Below, in pieces: positions 1-10,971 of a stretch of 64,000 nt of DNA. How positions within the stretch are numbered: the stretch's first letter is position 1; each line of letters begins with the position of its first letter. The notes beneath the pieces were generated by a model that worked only from the letters and a program-made list of their open reading frames with translations, searched no databases and was not told the origin of the DNA. The stretch spans positions 6,230-70,229 of the forward strand of contig MU616606.1 in NCBI GenBank assembly GCA_025201705.1, in the 5' to 3' direction. A program made the translations under genes and the position numbers. The stretch is from Dissophora ornata. Lineage: Eukaryota > Mortierellomycota > Mortierellomycetes > Mortierellales > Mortierellaceae.

Positions 1-243
1 GAAGCAGGTGGTCGGCAGGCTCGGCTATTTTGAAATTGAGAATATCCAGGACTGGGTCCCGTTTTTTCCTGAACACACGTTGCGATTGATTCGTAAGAGT
101 GTCTTATCTGATCTTGACAACTATTTATCTACCCGAATTTAATGGAATAAAGCTTGAAGACGTTGATCGTCTTTTAAAAAATAGCGTCCTTTGATCTATT
201 GCGAGTAAGCTTTTATTGAAAATGTCATACATGGGCCCACTTT
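1..243 (+). repeat. Orphan copy of a subtilase 3' flank
   Basis: Bases 1-243 align almost base for base with 7647-7888, the region directly after the stop codon of the subtilase at 6460-7620. Only scattered substitutions and a 2-base length difference near 170 are seen. In the second copy the similarity runs up to the peroxiredoxin stop codon. Here it breaks at 244, where the foldback element begins. The simplest reading is that a paralogous subtilase gene lies just left of the window. Confidence 0.9.
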
Positions 244-244
244 A

Positions 245-347
245 TGGGTGAGATTACTAAACTCTAAAATAAATGAGAAGGTGCATTTTATTATTTGACG
301 CATCAATCCCATGTACTGTAGTCTCTTCTATTCTTCTTTCGTCCCAC

Positions 348-398
<51 letters not shown>

Positions 399-1343
399 GG
401 CCAGGTGTTTATTCAAGCCGAGGCGTTGAGGTCCGCCCACAGTTCAGTGGACTGCTCTTGAAGCTCTTGTGGAAGATATTCTAAGAAGGCCACCTGTAAA
501 TGGTGATTGCCAGAAACCCCTTCTTCTTGTTCCTGGAAGGCTTGCTGCTCGTTGGTTAGTTCCCATGGACTTTCCTGGTGATCATTGAAAGGAAGAGGAG
601 TGTCACTGTTCTTGTATTCTTGCTTGTGGAGGAGATTTCCCCTCTCTGCTATTTATCCCAGAGTTTCTTTCAGTTCTTGTAGCACTGTTGGAGACAGATT
701 CGCCGTCAATGTCACAGCAAGCAAGCGTCCATAACCTTGATCCGACATGTTTTTTTTTATTTTATTTTATTTTTATTTTTTTTTATTTTATTTTTCGACA
801 TGTTGTGAAAGGAAGAAATGTTGTTTTGATTTTTTTTGGTGGCTGCTGGGGACGTCTCATTTAATTTTGTGAATTTAGTGTGTACACACAAAGGAAAACA
901 CACTAAATTGCGAAGACCCAAGAATTAAATGAGACGTCCTCGCCACCAAAAAAGTCAAACAACATTTCTTTCTTTCACAACATATCGGATTAAGGCGATG
1001 GACGCTTGCTTGCTGTAACATTGGCGGCGACTCTGTCTCCAGCAGTGCCACAAGAACTGAACGAAACTCTGGGCTAAATAACTGAGAGGGAAAAACTCCT
1101 CCGCAAGCAAGAATACAAGAACAGTGACACCCCTCTTCCTTTCCACGATCACCAGGAAAGTCCACATGAACCAACCAACGAGCAGCAAGCCCAGCGCAAC
1201 TCACCCTTCCAGGAACAAGAAGAAGGGGTTTCTGACAATCAGCATTTACAGCCAGCCTGCTTAGAATATCTTCCATGAGAGCTCCAAGAGCAGGCCACTG
1301 AACTGTGGGCGGACCTCATCGCTTCGACTTGAATAAACTGGCC

Positions 1344-1396
<53 letters not shown>

Positions 1397-1524
1397 TGGG
1401 CGGAGGAAGATTAGAAGAGACTACATGGGATTTATGCGTCAAATAATAAAACGCACCGTCTCATTTATTTTATAGTTTAGTGTGTACACACCTGCGGTCA
1501 ACATTCTAAATTCATCTCACCCAT
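245..1524. mobile_element. Large inverted-repeat (foldback) element with poly-T/poly-A tracts
   Basis: The two halves are reverse complements of each other: about 265-883 pairs with about 897-1471, around a short spacer near 884-896. The arms include a long T tract near 351-397 and the matching A tract near 1346-1390. Outer ends read TGGGTGAGAT at 245 and ATCTCACCCA at 1515. A motif containing CTCATTTA and TTTAGTGTGTACACAC occurs at both the centre and the right edge, so each arm looks like one unit that was duplicated head to head. Small indels show that the arms have diverged. An ORF of about 130 aa on the minus strand of the right arm is not recognisable and is disrupted in the left arm. 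It may be a non-autonomous foldback transposon, but the family is unknown. Confidence 0.8.
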
Positions 1525-1594
1525 TTTTTATCTCTCAAACTCGGAGTGAGCCGTCATCGAATTTGCCCGGGTTGACTGTGCAAGCCTACCTTGT

Positions 1595-3063
1595 GTGGCG
1601 GGAGAGATTCTACATATCTACCACTACATGAAGTCCCGACAGGCCGATGTCCGACACAGGGTCATGCTCACGAACTTTGGGCCATCCATTGGAATCCATC
1701 TTCCCACTACCACTCTTTCCAACATTCTCCGCCATGAGAAAGACCTGAGAAAAGCATTCGAGGTACTTCCTGAAAGCAACCGCTATATGGTCAACTGCAG
1801 GAACGAGATGGTGGAGGAGGTTTTACTGAGATGGATTGGGAGTCAGAGGAAACAACGCGTCCCCGTCAATGGGAAGATGATCGAGCAGGCGGCTTCAAGA
1901 AAGGATATCAAATCTCGTATTGTCAGCTCAAAGGAGAAGCAGCATCGGTCGACTTAGAGCAAATTGAACCCGAGCTGGTGGAGATCCGCGAGATTTGTGC
2001 TCAGCACACCTTGGACGATATTTTCAACTGCGACGAGACTGGCGTATATCTGGCGGAATTGGATAGCAAGTTGTATACTATCTTGCCAGGTAAGCGTGGA
2101 ATCAAGGCTCAGAGGGAGAGTTGGGTTTCCATTCTGTTTCGCGTTAAGGCCTCTGGCTCATCTCTCGCCATGGCAGACACCGTAGACGCATTGAAGCCAT
2201 TTGTCATCGGTAAGTTCAACTATCTGTTTTTCCCTACTATTATTATTTCTATGACATGTTCCTCATTGTTTCTTTGTGTTTATATTATTTAGCCAAGAAT
2301 TTCGCTCGAGACGTTGAGGAAGAGTCTGCCAACAAAATGATTACGAGAACCAACAAGTCAGGATGGATGACTGGATTTCTTTCAATGGAATTGCTGAGAA
2401 TGTTCGAGGATCAGCTTCGAAACCGACCCTTCTCCTCCTTAACTCCTGTCCTGCCCACAACGACATTGACATGAGCGATCTAGAAAACAACATCCCCTGG
2501 AAGTGTCTTCGTATTCGATGGCTGCCAGAGAACTCCACCCCAGTAACACAACCCCTAGATGCGGGAATTATCGTTATGTTCAAACGAGCCCTCTTGGACT
2601 TTCTCAGTCAAAAAACACAACTCGTTTGCAACTAGGACGACAAGAACAAGATCTTGGATGGACATGCCTGGTCACTAATCCCTCACGCCCGGAACCGACT
2701 CAAATTCAAAATGGTTCGCAATTGATTCACCAGTACGCCTGTCCTTACTGTTGAGATGCGCGGGGAGCTCCGAAATCGACGAGTAACCATTCAGAGATGA
2801 AAGGAGATAGCCGATTACTCCCGTCGCAACCAGTACAAGGAGCAAGAGAGGGAGTATTTGATCGCCGAGACAAGTGTCGACAAAAATTGGACAATTCGAC
2901 CTATAGGAAACCACGATGTGTAAGACTTGATAGAAGCGGCTCTGCCCTTGGAGACTGAAGAGACCGATAGCGAGACATATCGGCCTGATCCCCCGCCTGA
3001 TGCCGACGATCCACGAAGCTCGCCTGTTGTGGATGAGGATTGGGATGAGCCTCCTCTTTCTTG
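1595..3063 (+). pseudogene. Degenerate pogo/Tigger-type (CENP-B-like HTH + DDE) transposase
   Basis: Pieces of one transposase lie in order but in different frames. 1595-1954 resembles a CENP-B/Tc5-type DNA-binding region (NILRHEKDLRKAFEVL, then VEEVLLRWIGSQRKQRVPVN). After a frame change near 1940 comes DDIFNCDETGVY, which holds the first DDE acid. A canonical intron (GTAAGT...TTTAG, 2210-2292) precedes NKSGWMTGFLSMELL. A second frameshift near 2430 leads to LLLLNSCPAHND and LPENSTPVTQPLDAGII. The second catalytic Asp, normally in LLLDNCPAH, is Asn here. Downstream to about 3060 the Asp/Glu/Pro-rich tail contains stops. The copy cannot encode an active enzyme. It lies directly right of the foldback element, but no matching inverted repeat was found at its 3' side. 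Confidence 0.8.
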
Positions 3064-6000
3064 ACAAGTTTGGGTGAAGATTTCGATGTGTTTAGGCCTG
3101 AGGGGTTGAAAGAAGTCAGAAGGAGGACGCAAACGGGGTTAGAAATGTCTTTGAAAGTGCGAGGGCTGTTGAGGGATCTTAGTTCTGCAGCCAGGGAAGC
3201 GAACAATGATATAGAATCACTAAGTGATGTTTCCTACGATTTTTTTGGAAATTTGAGTGTACAACAGCACATTCTTTTCGCATTCACTTGCACTTGTACG
3301 CAATTGCGATCGAGGAGAGCCATGAAGGTCGTCTTGCGAACCTTGCACTTCGTACACCATTGGCAAACTACTGCACAAACAAATGTGACACAAACCAGGG
3401 GAGGAGAAATAAGTCGGAGCGGGTCTATCCAAGTGGGCTGTAGTTTAATTGGCTCCATGACTGCACGCTGTTGGGGCTTTAGTGTTGAATTCTAGTAGCC
3501 AATAGGCGCGTTCGAGCTCCTTTGGCTTGCTGGCAAACACCCGGATAAGCTGGTCGTACTAGCATGCTCTCTTGGTGTCGTCTTTCAGGCATTCGTGGCA
3601 ACAGTCAACCCACAGCGGAGATACAAAACTCCAACGCAGAGGCAGCTTCTCTCTGGCACCTTCAATCTCTTCGTTTCTACCGGCTCGCTCGCTCTCCCAT
3701 TATCTCTAGAGCAACATTTGTGAGCGCCTTGTAGCCTTGTGTATCTCGACTACTAAATGCCATGTTTACATGGATTAACCCCTGGTATGATTAAGAGAGA
3801 GACAAATATAATTTGAGAGCATCATGGATCACCTCATTCGTATAGACAGAAAAAGTACTAAACAGCAGGTATTTACTAAAATGTTCTCATCAGCTCTCCC
3901 GGGAATAACGCCAATGGACCCATAAGCTCTCATGCATGCACACTGTCCTGCGATTTCCAGGTGATGTTTGTGTTTCTGTTGAATGTCCTCGGTAAATCCA
4001 ACGGTTCGCTGCTCTCCCCTACGCTCTTGGAAATCATTGAAAGGCGTCTTGGAGCGACACGCACAATGAGACGGGCGGTGGGAGAATGGCGTTGACGCTG
4101 ATATAGTGCCCCGAGCGCTATAAGAAGGACACTGCTCTGCCGCAAAACATCCTTTGTGAAAAGTGAACATGAAATCTCTGCGCGCATGCATGGATGTGAC
4201 CCACTAGGTCGTTAGGCAATTTTGCAGCTCACATCTTATTTTTTGATCCAATCATCGGCCTTTCCCACAGATACAAGCGCATATGACATGGTCCTCCTAC
4301 CAACGACCAGAGGCATTTGAGCTGTTGTGAACTTGTTTGGTGGTCTGTTTACTTAACCCTTGCATAAGCCTAAAAATGAAATGACAGACACACGCGCACA
4401 CACATAGCACCTCCTACCATGCATAATCTATCCCATGCCTGCATCCCTATGTGTACAATGTACTACTCAAGTTACTCCAGTTGTTTTTCTCTCTGCGATA
4501 CTTCAAAGAGCCTTTTATGGTGCCCATTCCTTTCTCTAGCGTTCAATGAGTTCAGAAAGTAGGAGCGTGTATAGCGGATAAATGTCTTACAAGGTCACGG
4601 ATATATGGAGAGCGACGATATACACACCAACACCTCTACGCCCACCTTGACAGCTCCTGTGGCCGTTTCTCCTCTTCAAGTGCAACAATCTTGATTTACC
4701 TCAAGGTCAAGGGTGTCACAGAGAGTTCATGTTCTGTTTGGCCAGTTCCCCCGGTCAGCTCGATCACCTCTGTGTGTGGTGGTTAAGCGCCAAGCAACTC
4801 TTTCTCAGACGCTCACTATATGCGGTGTGGCACTTCTCAACAAAAATGTGTATACCTTACCCCAAGATTATCCGCATAATGTCTTTGCTTTGCGATCCTT
4901 ATCCTGATAATGAATCGTGCAGGGGCTATCCACGCCTGGCTCTATTTGGCGAATTCCTTCAAGGAGAAGGCAATCAAAAAGAATAGGAATTGACAGGTAC
5001 TCTCCAACAGAAGCAAAAAGCAGAGAAATGAGATTAATCTGCTTTCCGCACCTGACACACGAGTTTTTGCTGCACTTTATATCTTCAAAGCCAAATGACG
5101 TTTCAATCCTCTCGCGCTTTTTTTTTTCTTTTCTGCTTTTTTGATTTCTCAATGGCTAAAGTGCTGAGGCATGCGCAAGGCGGCTGTCTTTGGTTTCTTT
5201 GAGGCTTCTTTTTTTCACACGGCATCTGACGAGAACAAAAAACAAACAAGCCGAAATGAGTAAATTTGTAAACAACAATGTAGCCCACAGCTATCCCTGG
5301 AGAACCCGGGGATAACCCAGGGGAGAAGGGTCTAGGCGATATATTTGTTGATTTCATCTCATAAATCCCGGTAAATACACTATAATAGAACACGTAAACA
5401 GATTGTCCGCGGCGTTTGCTCTTATCATGGGACTAGTTCAGGATATTGTGTAGTGAGAACGTAATTAATTGTCCACTTAATAATGTTGCGAAGGGAGATG
5501 GCGCTCTGAAGTGGCCAACCTGCTGTTATTTGCGAATGTCAAGTCGAATCGCTCTCAAGTGTACAAAGCGCACCATCTTACAGACATCACGCGCTGAAGT
5601 GTACCCTGTCCGCGAATCGCGCTTGCAAACCGAGTATCATGATATTGATTCGCAATAACCTGAGAGCCAGGGAGGGGCTATTTTATTGCTCTCGTGCATT
5701 CGTATGTCCTCAGCGGTCAAGTCAGCCGCCCAATAGCTCTCGGTAATTTGCATATTTCGTCATCTTATTAGGGGAATTGCCGTTTTTTCATTGTGTTTGC
5801 TCGTGATGGGGGAGAATAAGGGTCCTCACTTCCAAACCTTATGTCACTCTACGACAAATCTACCCGGCAAAAGTAAAAGGGCTCTTGTTTACATTTCTCT
5901 CTCTCTCTGTTATCAAGCTGCTAACCTATCATAATGGTGCTTGAAAACCCGCCTACCTTATCCAGGGAAAGTTGTGGCAAACCCTTGCAGGAGAGAGTAA

Positions 6001-6336
6001 CGGACGGTGTAAACGGTGGACGCTTCTATTCAGAACAGGGACACAAAGCTCTGCCAACAACAAACAAATACGTTGCTCATGGACAAGCACGACACTGCAG
6101 GGACACTATTGGCTAACGCATACCTGTCTCCCAGGGTCGAGCATGAGAAACGCGACGGAGACTAGAGGAGGGACGTGAGAGACACGCGAAATTCAATATC
6201 GACATTATTGCAATATCTCCCTTACACCTTATCCTTGGGAATTGTAGAATGAATGCCAAAACCTAGCTTGGACAACTACTCGTAGCTCGATGCTTATTCG
6301 TCTTCAGTTATAGCGAAGAGAGTACCTTTGACTGCC
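3064..6336. other. Long intergenic region, no supported gene
   Basis: Only short unrelated ORFs are present (at most 144 aa, none with recognisable motifs or coherent splice structures). I see no rRNA, tRNA or repeat array. Short simple tracts occur near 4388 (CA-rich) and 5900 (CT-rich). The right end is the upstream region of the subtilase gene. Confidence 0.5.
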
Positions 6337-6344
6337 TATAAATA
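6337..6344 (+). promoter_or_regulatory. TATA box of subtilase 1
   Basis: TATAAATA lies 123 bases upstream of the ATG at 6460, followed by a pyrimidine-rich leader (CTTTCTCATTTTTTTTC). The position fits a fungal TATA promoter with a roughly 90-base 5' UTR. The two other subtilase copies have TATA boxes in comparable positions. Confidence 0.6.
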
Positions 6345-6459
6345 CCATCTATCCATCCGCCCTTTCTCATTTTTTTTTCATCCTCATTCCACATCTTCTC
6401 ATCAAAACCCGCTCTCACCTCTAACTTTCTAACCACAAGACTGAAATACACTGAACAAC

Positions 6460-7620
6460 ATGAAGTACACTATCCTTATCGCTGCAGTCATGGCCCTCGT
6501 CCAGGCCGCTCCTCTGGTCAACAACGGTGGCAAGGCCATTGCGGACTCGTACATCGTCGTCCTCAAGGATGGCAACTCGGCTGACTCCTTCCAGACCAAG
6601 TTCGATGACATTGCTCGCCGCCAGAACGGTCGTGGCCGCAAGCCTTCGATGCACCGCAAGTACGACTCGTTCCCCGGTTTCGCTGCTACGGTTAACCAGG
6701 CTGCCCTCAAGGAGATCTTGGCCGCTGATGAGGTTGCCTATGTTGAGCAAGATGCCATCATCACCATCAAGGGAGCTCAATCCTCGCCTCCATCCTGGGG
6801 CTTGACTCGCGTCTCTGAGCGCAACCTCAGCTTGACCGCTTCCTACCTCTACAACGATGCTGCTGGCCAGGGTGTTACTGCCTACGTCGTCGACACCGGT
6901 GTCTATGCTGGTCACTCGGATTTCGGTGGCCGTGCCTCCATGGGCGCCAACTTTATCTCCGGCTCCTCCAACACTGACGAGAACGGTCACGGTACCCACG
7001 TCTCAGGAACCATCGGTGGAACCAAGTACGGAATTGCCAAGAAGGTCAAGATTGTGGGTGTCAAGGTCCTGGATGCCGATGGTTCTGGATCCACCTCCGG
7101 TGTTGTTGCCGGTATGGACTGGGTCGCTCAGCACGCTGTCGCTGGCAAGTCTGTTGTGAACATGTCCCTCGGCGGTAGCAAGTCTCAGGCTATCAATGAT
7201 GCTGCTGGCCGCCTCTTTGCTGCCAACATCCCCCTGATCGTCGCTGCCGGAAACGACGCCACCGTGAATGCTTGCAATGGCTCTCCCTCGGGCGCGCCCA
7301 ACACATACACTGTCGCCGCCTCGGACAAGACCGACACTGTTGCCTCGTTCAGCTCCTACGGATCTTGCGTCGAGATTTTCGGGCCCGGAGTTGGCATCAC
7401 CTCCGCCTGGATCGGTTCCTCGACCGCCTCCAACACGATCTCGGGCACCTCCATGGCTACCCCCCATGTCGTTGGTGTTGCTGCTCTCTACCTCTCCTTC
7501 AACAGCTTGCCCACTGCCCAGTCTGTCTTTGACAAACTCACCCAGACTGCCACCGCCGGCAAGATCAAGGGCAGCTTGAAGGGATCGCCCAACGTGCTGG
7601 TCTTCAACGGAGCTGCTTAA
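6460..7620 (+). CDS. Secreted subtilisin-like serine protease (S8A, proteinase K type)
   Basis: Intronless ORF of 386 aa with the full architecture of a secreted fungal subtilase. Residues 1-17 form a signal peptide (MKYTILIAAVMALVQAAP). An I9 inhibitor propeptide follows at about 30-102, from SYIVVLKDGNSADSF to YVEQDAI. The S8 catalytic domain fills the rest. The triad is visible as D145 (VVDTGVY), H177 (NGHGTHVSG) and S331 (GTSMATPH), with oxyanion N265 in VAAGNDA. Length matches proteinase K precursors. The enzyme should be secreted, remove its own propeptide and degrade extracellular protein; substrate range cannot be read from sequence. TATA box at 6337. The gene converges on the peroxiredoxin gene, with stop codons 264 bases apart. 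It is a paralogue of the copies at 27853 and 31221. Its 3' flank is duplicated at 1-243. Confidence 0.95.
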   Translation: MKYTILIAAVMALVQAAPLVNNGGKAIADSYIVVLKDGNSADSFQTKFDDIARRQNGRGRKPSMHRKYDSFPGFAATVNQAALKEILAADEVAYVEQDAIITIKGAQSSPPSWGLTRVSERNLSLTASYLYNDAAGQGVTAYVVDTGVYAGHSDFGGRASMGANFISGSSNTDENGHGTHVSGTIGGTKYGIAKKVKIVGVKVLDADGSGSTSGVVAGMDWVAQHAVAGKSVVNMSLGGSKSQAINDAAGRLFAANIPLIVAAGNDATVNACNGSPSGAPNTYTVAASDKTDTVASFSSYGSCVEIFGPGVGITSAWIGSSTASNTISGTSMATPHVVGVAALYLSFNSLPTAQSVFDKLTQTATAGKIKGSLKGSPNVLVFNGAA

Positions 7621-7646
7621 ATTCAAGAAGAAAGCAAGAGGTGAAG

Positions 7647-7888
7647 GAAACAGGTGGTCGGCAGGCTCGGCTATTTTGAAATTGAGAATATCCAGGACTG
7701 GGTCCCGTTTTTTCCTGAACACACGTTGCGATTGATTCGTACGAGTGTCTTATCTGATCTTGACAACTATTTATCTACCTGAATTTAATGGAATAAAGCT
7801 TGAAGACGTTGATCGTCTTAAAAATAGTGTCCTTTGATCTATTGCGAGCGAGCTTTTATTGAAAATGCTATGTATGGGCCCACTTTAA
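7647..7888 (+). repeat. Subtilase 3' flank, second copy
   Basis: Near-identical to bases 1-243. It contains the probable polyadenylation region of the subtilase (AATAAAGC near 7792) and overlaps the last codon of the convergent peroxiredoxin gene. As it is joined to an intact gene on each side, this is the reference copy. Confidence 0.85.
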
Positions 7889-9146
7889 AGCTTGGCCAAG
7901 ACTGCACCGGCGCCGGACACCGAGACACCGAATCTACATTCACAAAAATACAACATTAGATTGGGTCATTGAAAAAGCGCTTGTAGTTTTCGAGCCTTTG
8001 ACAATGAGGCTTCTACTTACTGCGTTTCGACTCCGATATAGGTCACCTTCATATCCTCAACGACCATTGCAAAGCGCTTGGAGCGGACAGAACCCATACC
8101 CGCCTTGGTCAAATCTTTTTACACAAAGAAGAAAAAAAACCCCCGCATGTTTAAAGACATGTCAGGAAGGCATCCATGAGAATTCGCATTCAGAAATGTA
8201 AGATATGTCTCGTTTTCCCTTATTTTACCTTGATCGAGACCAGTGGCCTTGACGAAGTCACCATTGCCATCAGCAGCCATGATAACCTTGTCACTGACGT
8301 TAGTCCACTTGCCCCAAGCATCCATCACGCTGCGATTGACAGAGAGAATAAAGAAAATAAAAGAGGGGCGTTAGAACAATAAAACTCGATCACGGCACAA
8401 CTGCACAGCTTAAATGAACTATCAGAGAAGTACATACAAGGCATCAGCCGTGCTGATACACACAACCTGATCGACACCCTTATTGGCGAGATCCTGATAC
8501 TTTTGGTGATATCTGAAGGGAAAAAAAATGCTGGATCAGTAATTTACCGAGAGTAGACTTTCTATCCTCGCTACACTGCAAAGTAGTCTTCAACGAAATA
8601 AAAGGCTTTACTCAGGGAGGTGATTGTTATTGCAGGTGGGCGTGAAAGCACCTGGGACACCAAAAATGACAACCTTCTTGCCTTTGAAGGAGCCGGTGCT
8701 CAAAGCCTGGGGGATACCGCAAGCATCCTTCAGAGCAGGGTCATATGGGCTAGGACAACGCAGAAATAAAGAATGGCGTGAATACACTTGTCAAGGGGGA
8801 AGTAGGGAGGACGACGAGTCCGTAGCAATTGAGCTGCGACGAGAGACGAGAATGTTGTCAGCTTACCAGTACTTGAGCGTGACGGTGGGGAGAGTATCGC
8901 CGACTTGGATCTGTGTCATGGAGTAGATACAATGAATCGTGTCTGTCAGGGAAGCCGTACAAGCTACGCTGATTACGAATATCAGGTGGCTCTCCTGGAC
9001 CCACTGCGCCTGGGCCATGAGCGTTACGCAAGCTAGGGTGAGCATGTCTCTGAGGGATCTGGATGACATGCTGCTTGCTGGAATGGATGTACCGTTGCGA
9101 TTCATTGATTCATTCCTGTTGCTGGTGGATGACTTACTTGAGGCAT
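7885..9146 (-). CDS. Peroxiredoxin, Prx5/PMP20 (AHP1-like) type with PTS1
   Basis: Reconstructed minus-strand exons: 9146-9138, 8910-8867, 8749-8612, 8512-8438, 8329-8229, 8114-8021 and 7933-7885, all with GT-AG borders. The product is about 169 aa: [17 protein letters not shown], then DACGIPQ, the active-site motif [16 protein letters not shown] with peroxidatic Cys near residue 57, then VMDAWGKW and [14 protein letters not shown]. It ends in GAVLAKL. The C-terminal AKL is a peroxisomal targeting signal 1 variant, so a peroxisomal (PMP20-like) thiol peroxidase is expected. Start choice: ATG CCT CAA followed by a perfect GTAAGT donor at 9137 gives a 3-codon first exon and a 227-base intron. 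Alternatively the ATG at 8919 gives MTQIQV without that intron. The mature proteins are nearly identical. Confidence 0.88.
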
Positions 9147-9444
9147 TGTGGGTATGAGGCCGGAGATGGGAAAGATGTGGAGATGCAGGGAATGAGAGGA
9201 GGGATGGGAGAGGTGTTCAGGAGGGAGCGAACGACAGCAATAAACCTTGTTCAGTCCACACGTCGGAACAGTCTCCAGTCGACGCGATCGATCGCGGGCA
9301 ACAACCGGCCCGGGCGGGGACAAAAATAATACCAACATGCGGCAGCACGGACACTCGGACACTCGGACACCTACGCGTCTTTGCTAGAGACGCGTCGTTT
9401 CTGCTCCTTGCTTTTCTGCTCGTGTTTATTCATGCTATCTCGCG

Positions 9445-10258
9445 TTACTTCCATCTGCACAATCTATGCGTGTCGTCGGATTCTTCTGACGAAGACTCTG
9501 ATTCGAACCCGGACGAAGAGAATGGATCTGTCTTTACAATGTCGCTGTCATCAACTTCCGTGCCCGGGTTCTCTTCCTCTTCATTCTTCTCAGCCTCTTT
9601 CTCTGTCTTCTCATTATCGTCCTCCTCCGATCTCTTCTTGCCATTGCTCTGCTCCTCCTTTTCTTCTTGTTCTTTTTCGTGTTCTAATTGTGCGTTTTCG
9701 TGCTCACCCAATCGTTCTTTCTCTTGTTCTTGCTCTTCTCGCTGTTCTCTCTCCAGTTCTTCTGCGTCGTCACCATCATCACCATCCTCTCCCTCTTCCT
9801 CCTCTACGTCCTCCTTCTCCTCCTCTCCTTCCTTTTCGTCTTGTTGATCACCCTCATCTTCATCCTCTTCTTCCACTTCATCCTCCTCGTCCTCCTCTTC
9901 CTCATTATCTTCATCATCCTCCTCGTCTTCCTCACCCTCGTTTTCCTCGCCTTCTTCCTCTTCCTCGTCCTCGTCGTCCTCTCCCTCTTCCTCGCCCTCC
10001 TCTTCCTCGCCCTCCTCTTCCTCGCCCTCCTCTTCCTCGCCCTCCTCTTCCTCGTCCCCGTCTTCCTCGTCCTCATCGTCCTCTACCTCCTCCTCTCCTC
10101 TCCCTTCTTCTGCTGCATCACCATTAACCTCTTCTTCATCCACTTCTACGTCTTCTGCTTCGCCTTCTTCTTCTCCCTTCTTCTCTTTATCCTCCTTTCC
10201 CTTTTCGTCTTCTTTTTCCTCCTTTCCCTCTTCCTCTTCCTGTTTCTTTCGAGCATCT
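9445..10258 (-). other. Purine-rich tract encoding an open Glu/Asp-rich extension
   Basis: The minus strand is almost pure GAG/GAA/GAC/GAT codons (imperfect repeats of EEEEGE type, densest at 9900-10060). It is open in the frame of the unspliced upstream gene, giving a 508-aa product that ends in an acidic and Ser-rich segment. If the 59-base intron at 10360-10418 is removed, translation stops at 10259 and this tract becomes 3' UTR. Whether it is translated is open. Other frames across it are also open, as expected of low-complexity DNA. Confidence 0.6.
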
Positions 10259-10971
10259 TCACCATGGCTGACGGAGTTCGTAGAATAAAATAGCCGGGTC
10301 GTTGTTGCCGATCGCAGTGGTAACGCGCAAGAGGATAAACAGGACGAAGGGTGCAGTGACTGCAAGTCATGGAAGCGTGTTAGAGTCAATTGGTCCTCCA
10401 TCGGACACGATATTTTACAGCGCTTGGCAAGGCCCGTCATCGTCAATATCTGCTCCTGAAGATCATCCGCTTCCTTCCATCTTTCCAGAATGATCTTTCC
10501 CTTGACACGGCTCTCCATCTTCTTCGCATCTCTCTCGGCCTGCAGGACCCAGGGCATAACATCATTCTCGGCGCTGTCCGTATCCTGAACGCCCCGTTTT
10601 ATGGGTAAGCGTTGACCCCTCAGAAGTGGTGATTTCGGTACATCTCTCAAGCTCGAGACAATGAGCGAGATTCGTTGTGGAGCCTGTTGGCCCTTGGTCA
10701 AAATGGTCTTGACCGTCATCTGGCCCCGGACTTGGAATTGGTTGTCCCGTTTGAGCCTTTCGACCAAGGCCTCGTCGACATCTGCGTTGGATCGGAGATC
10801 CCAGATAACGTTGATGTTCCTCCCTTCCCATCGACTTGACAGGTAGACCTTTGAGCTGTCCCTCTCGTCGCGGAATGCCGTGTACATGGCGACCATGGTC
10901 AGCCAGTCGGTTGCGATGGCCGGAGTCTTGTATGTCCATAATGGGATCGTTTGGAAAAGTGACTCGGACAT
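10259..10971 (-). CDS. Unrecognised protein with an alternative acidic tail
   Basis: I do not recognise the family. The 5' exon (10971-10419) starts MSESLFQTIPLWTYKTPA and encodes a mixed, probably folded region with a helical charged stretch (ERDAKKMESRVKGKIILERW). A 59-base intron is predicted at 10360-10418: donor GTAAAA, branch-like CTCTAAC, acceptor TTGCAG. Splicing gives a 217-aa protein ending in a hydrophobic segment (TAPFVLFILLRVTTAIG) and ELRQPW, with stop at 10259. Without splicing the ORF reads on to 9445 through a long Glu/Asp tail, 508 aa in total. I favour the spliced form because all three intron signals are present and the spliced C-terminus reads like ordinary protein. The gene is divergent from the UCH gene, with about 550 bases shared upstream. 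Confidence 0.55.

Noticed and set aside
3829..4191. 120-aa minus-strand ORF in the long intergenic region
   Set aside because: No motif, no splice structure and no second copy.
7003..7722. Minus-strand ORF of 239 aa opposite the subtilase
   Set aside because: Shadow of a strongly coding plus-strand gene with intact catalytic motifs.
9381..10293. Long plus-strand ORFs rich in Pro/Leu/Ser
   Set aside because: They are the complement of the purine-rich Glu/Asp tract; composition alone keeps the frames open and no motif is present.
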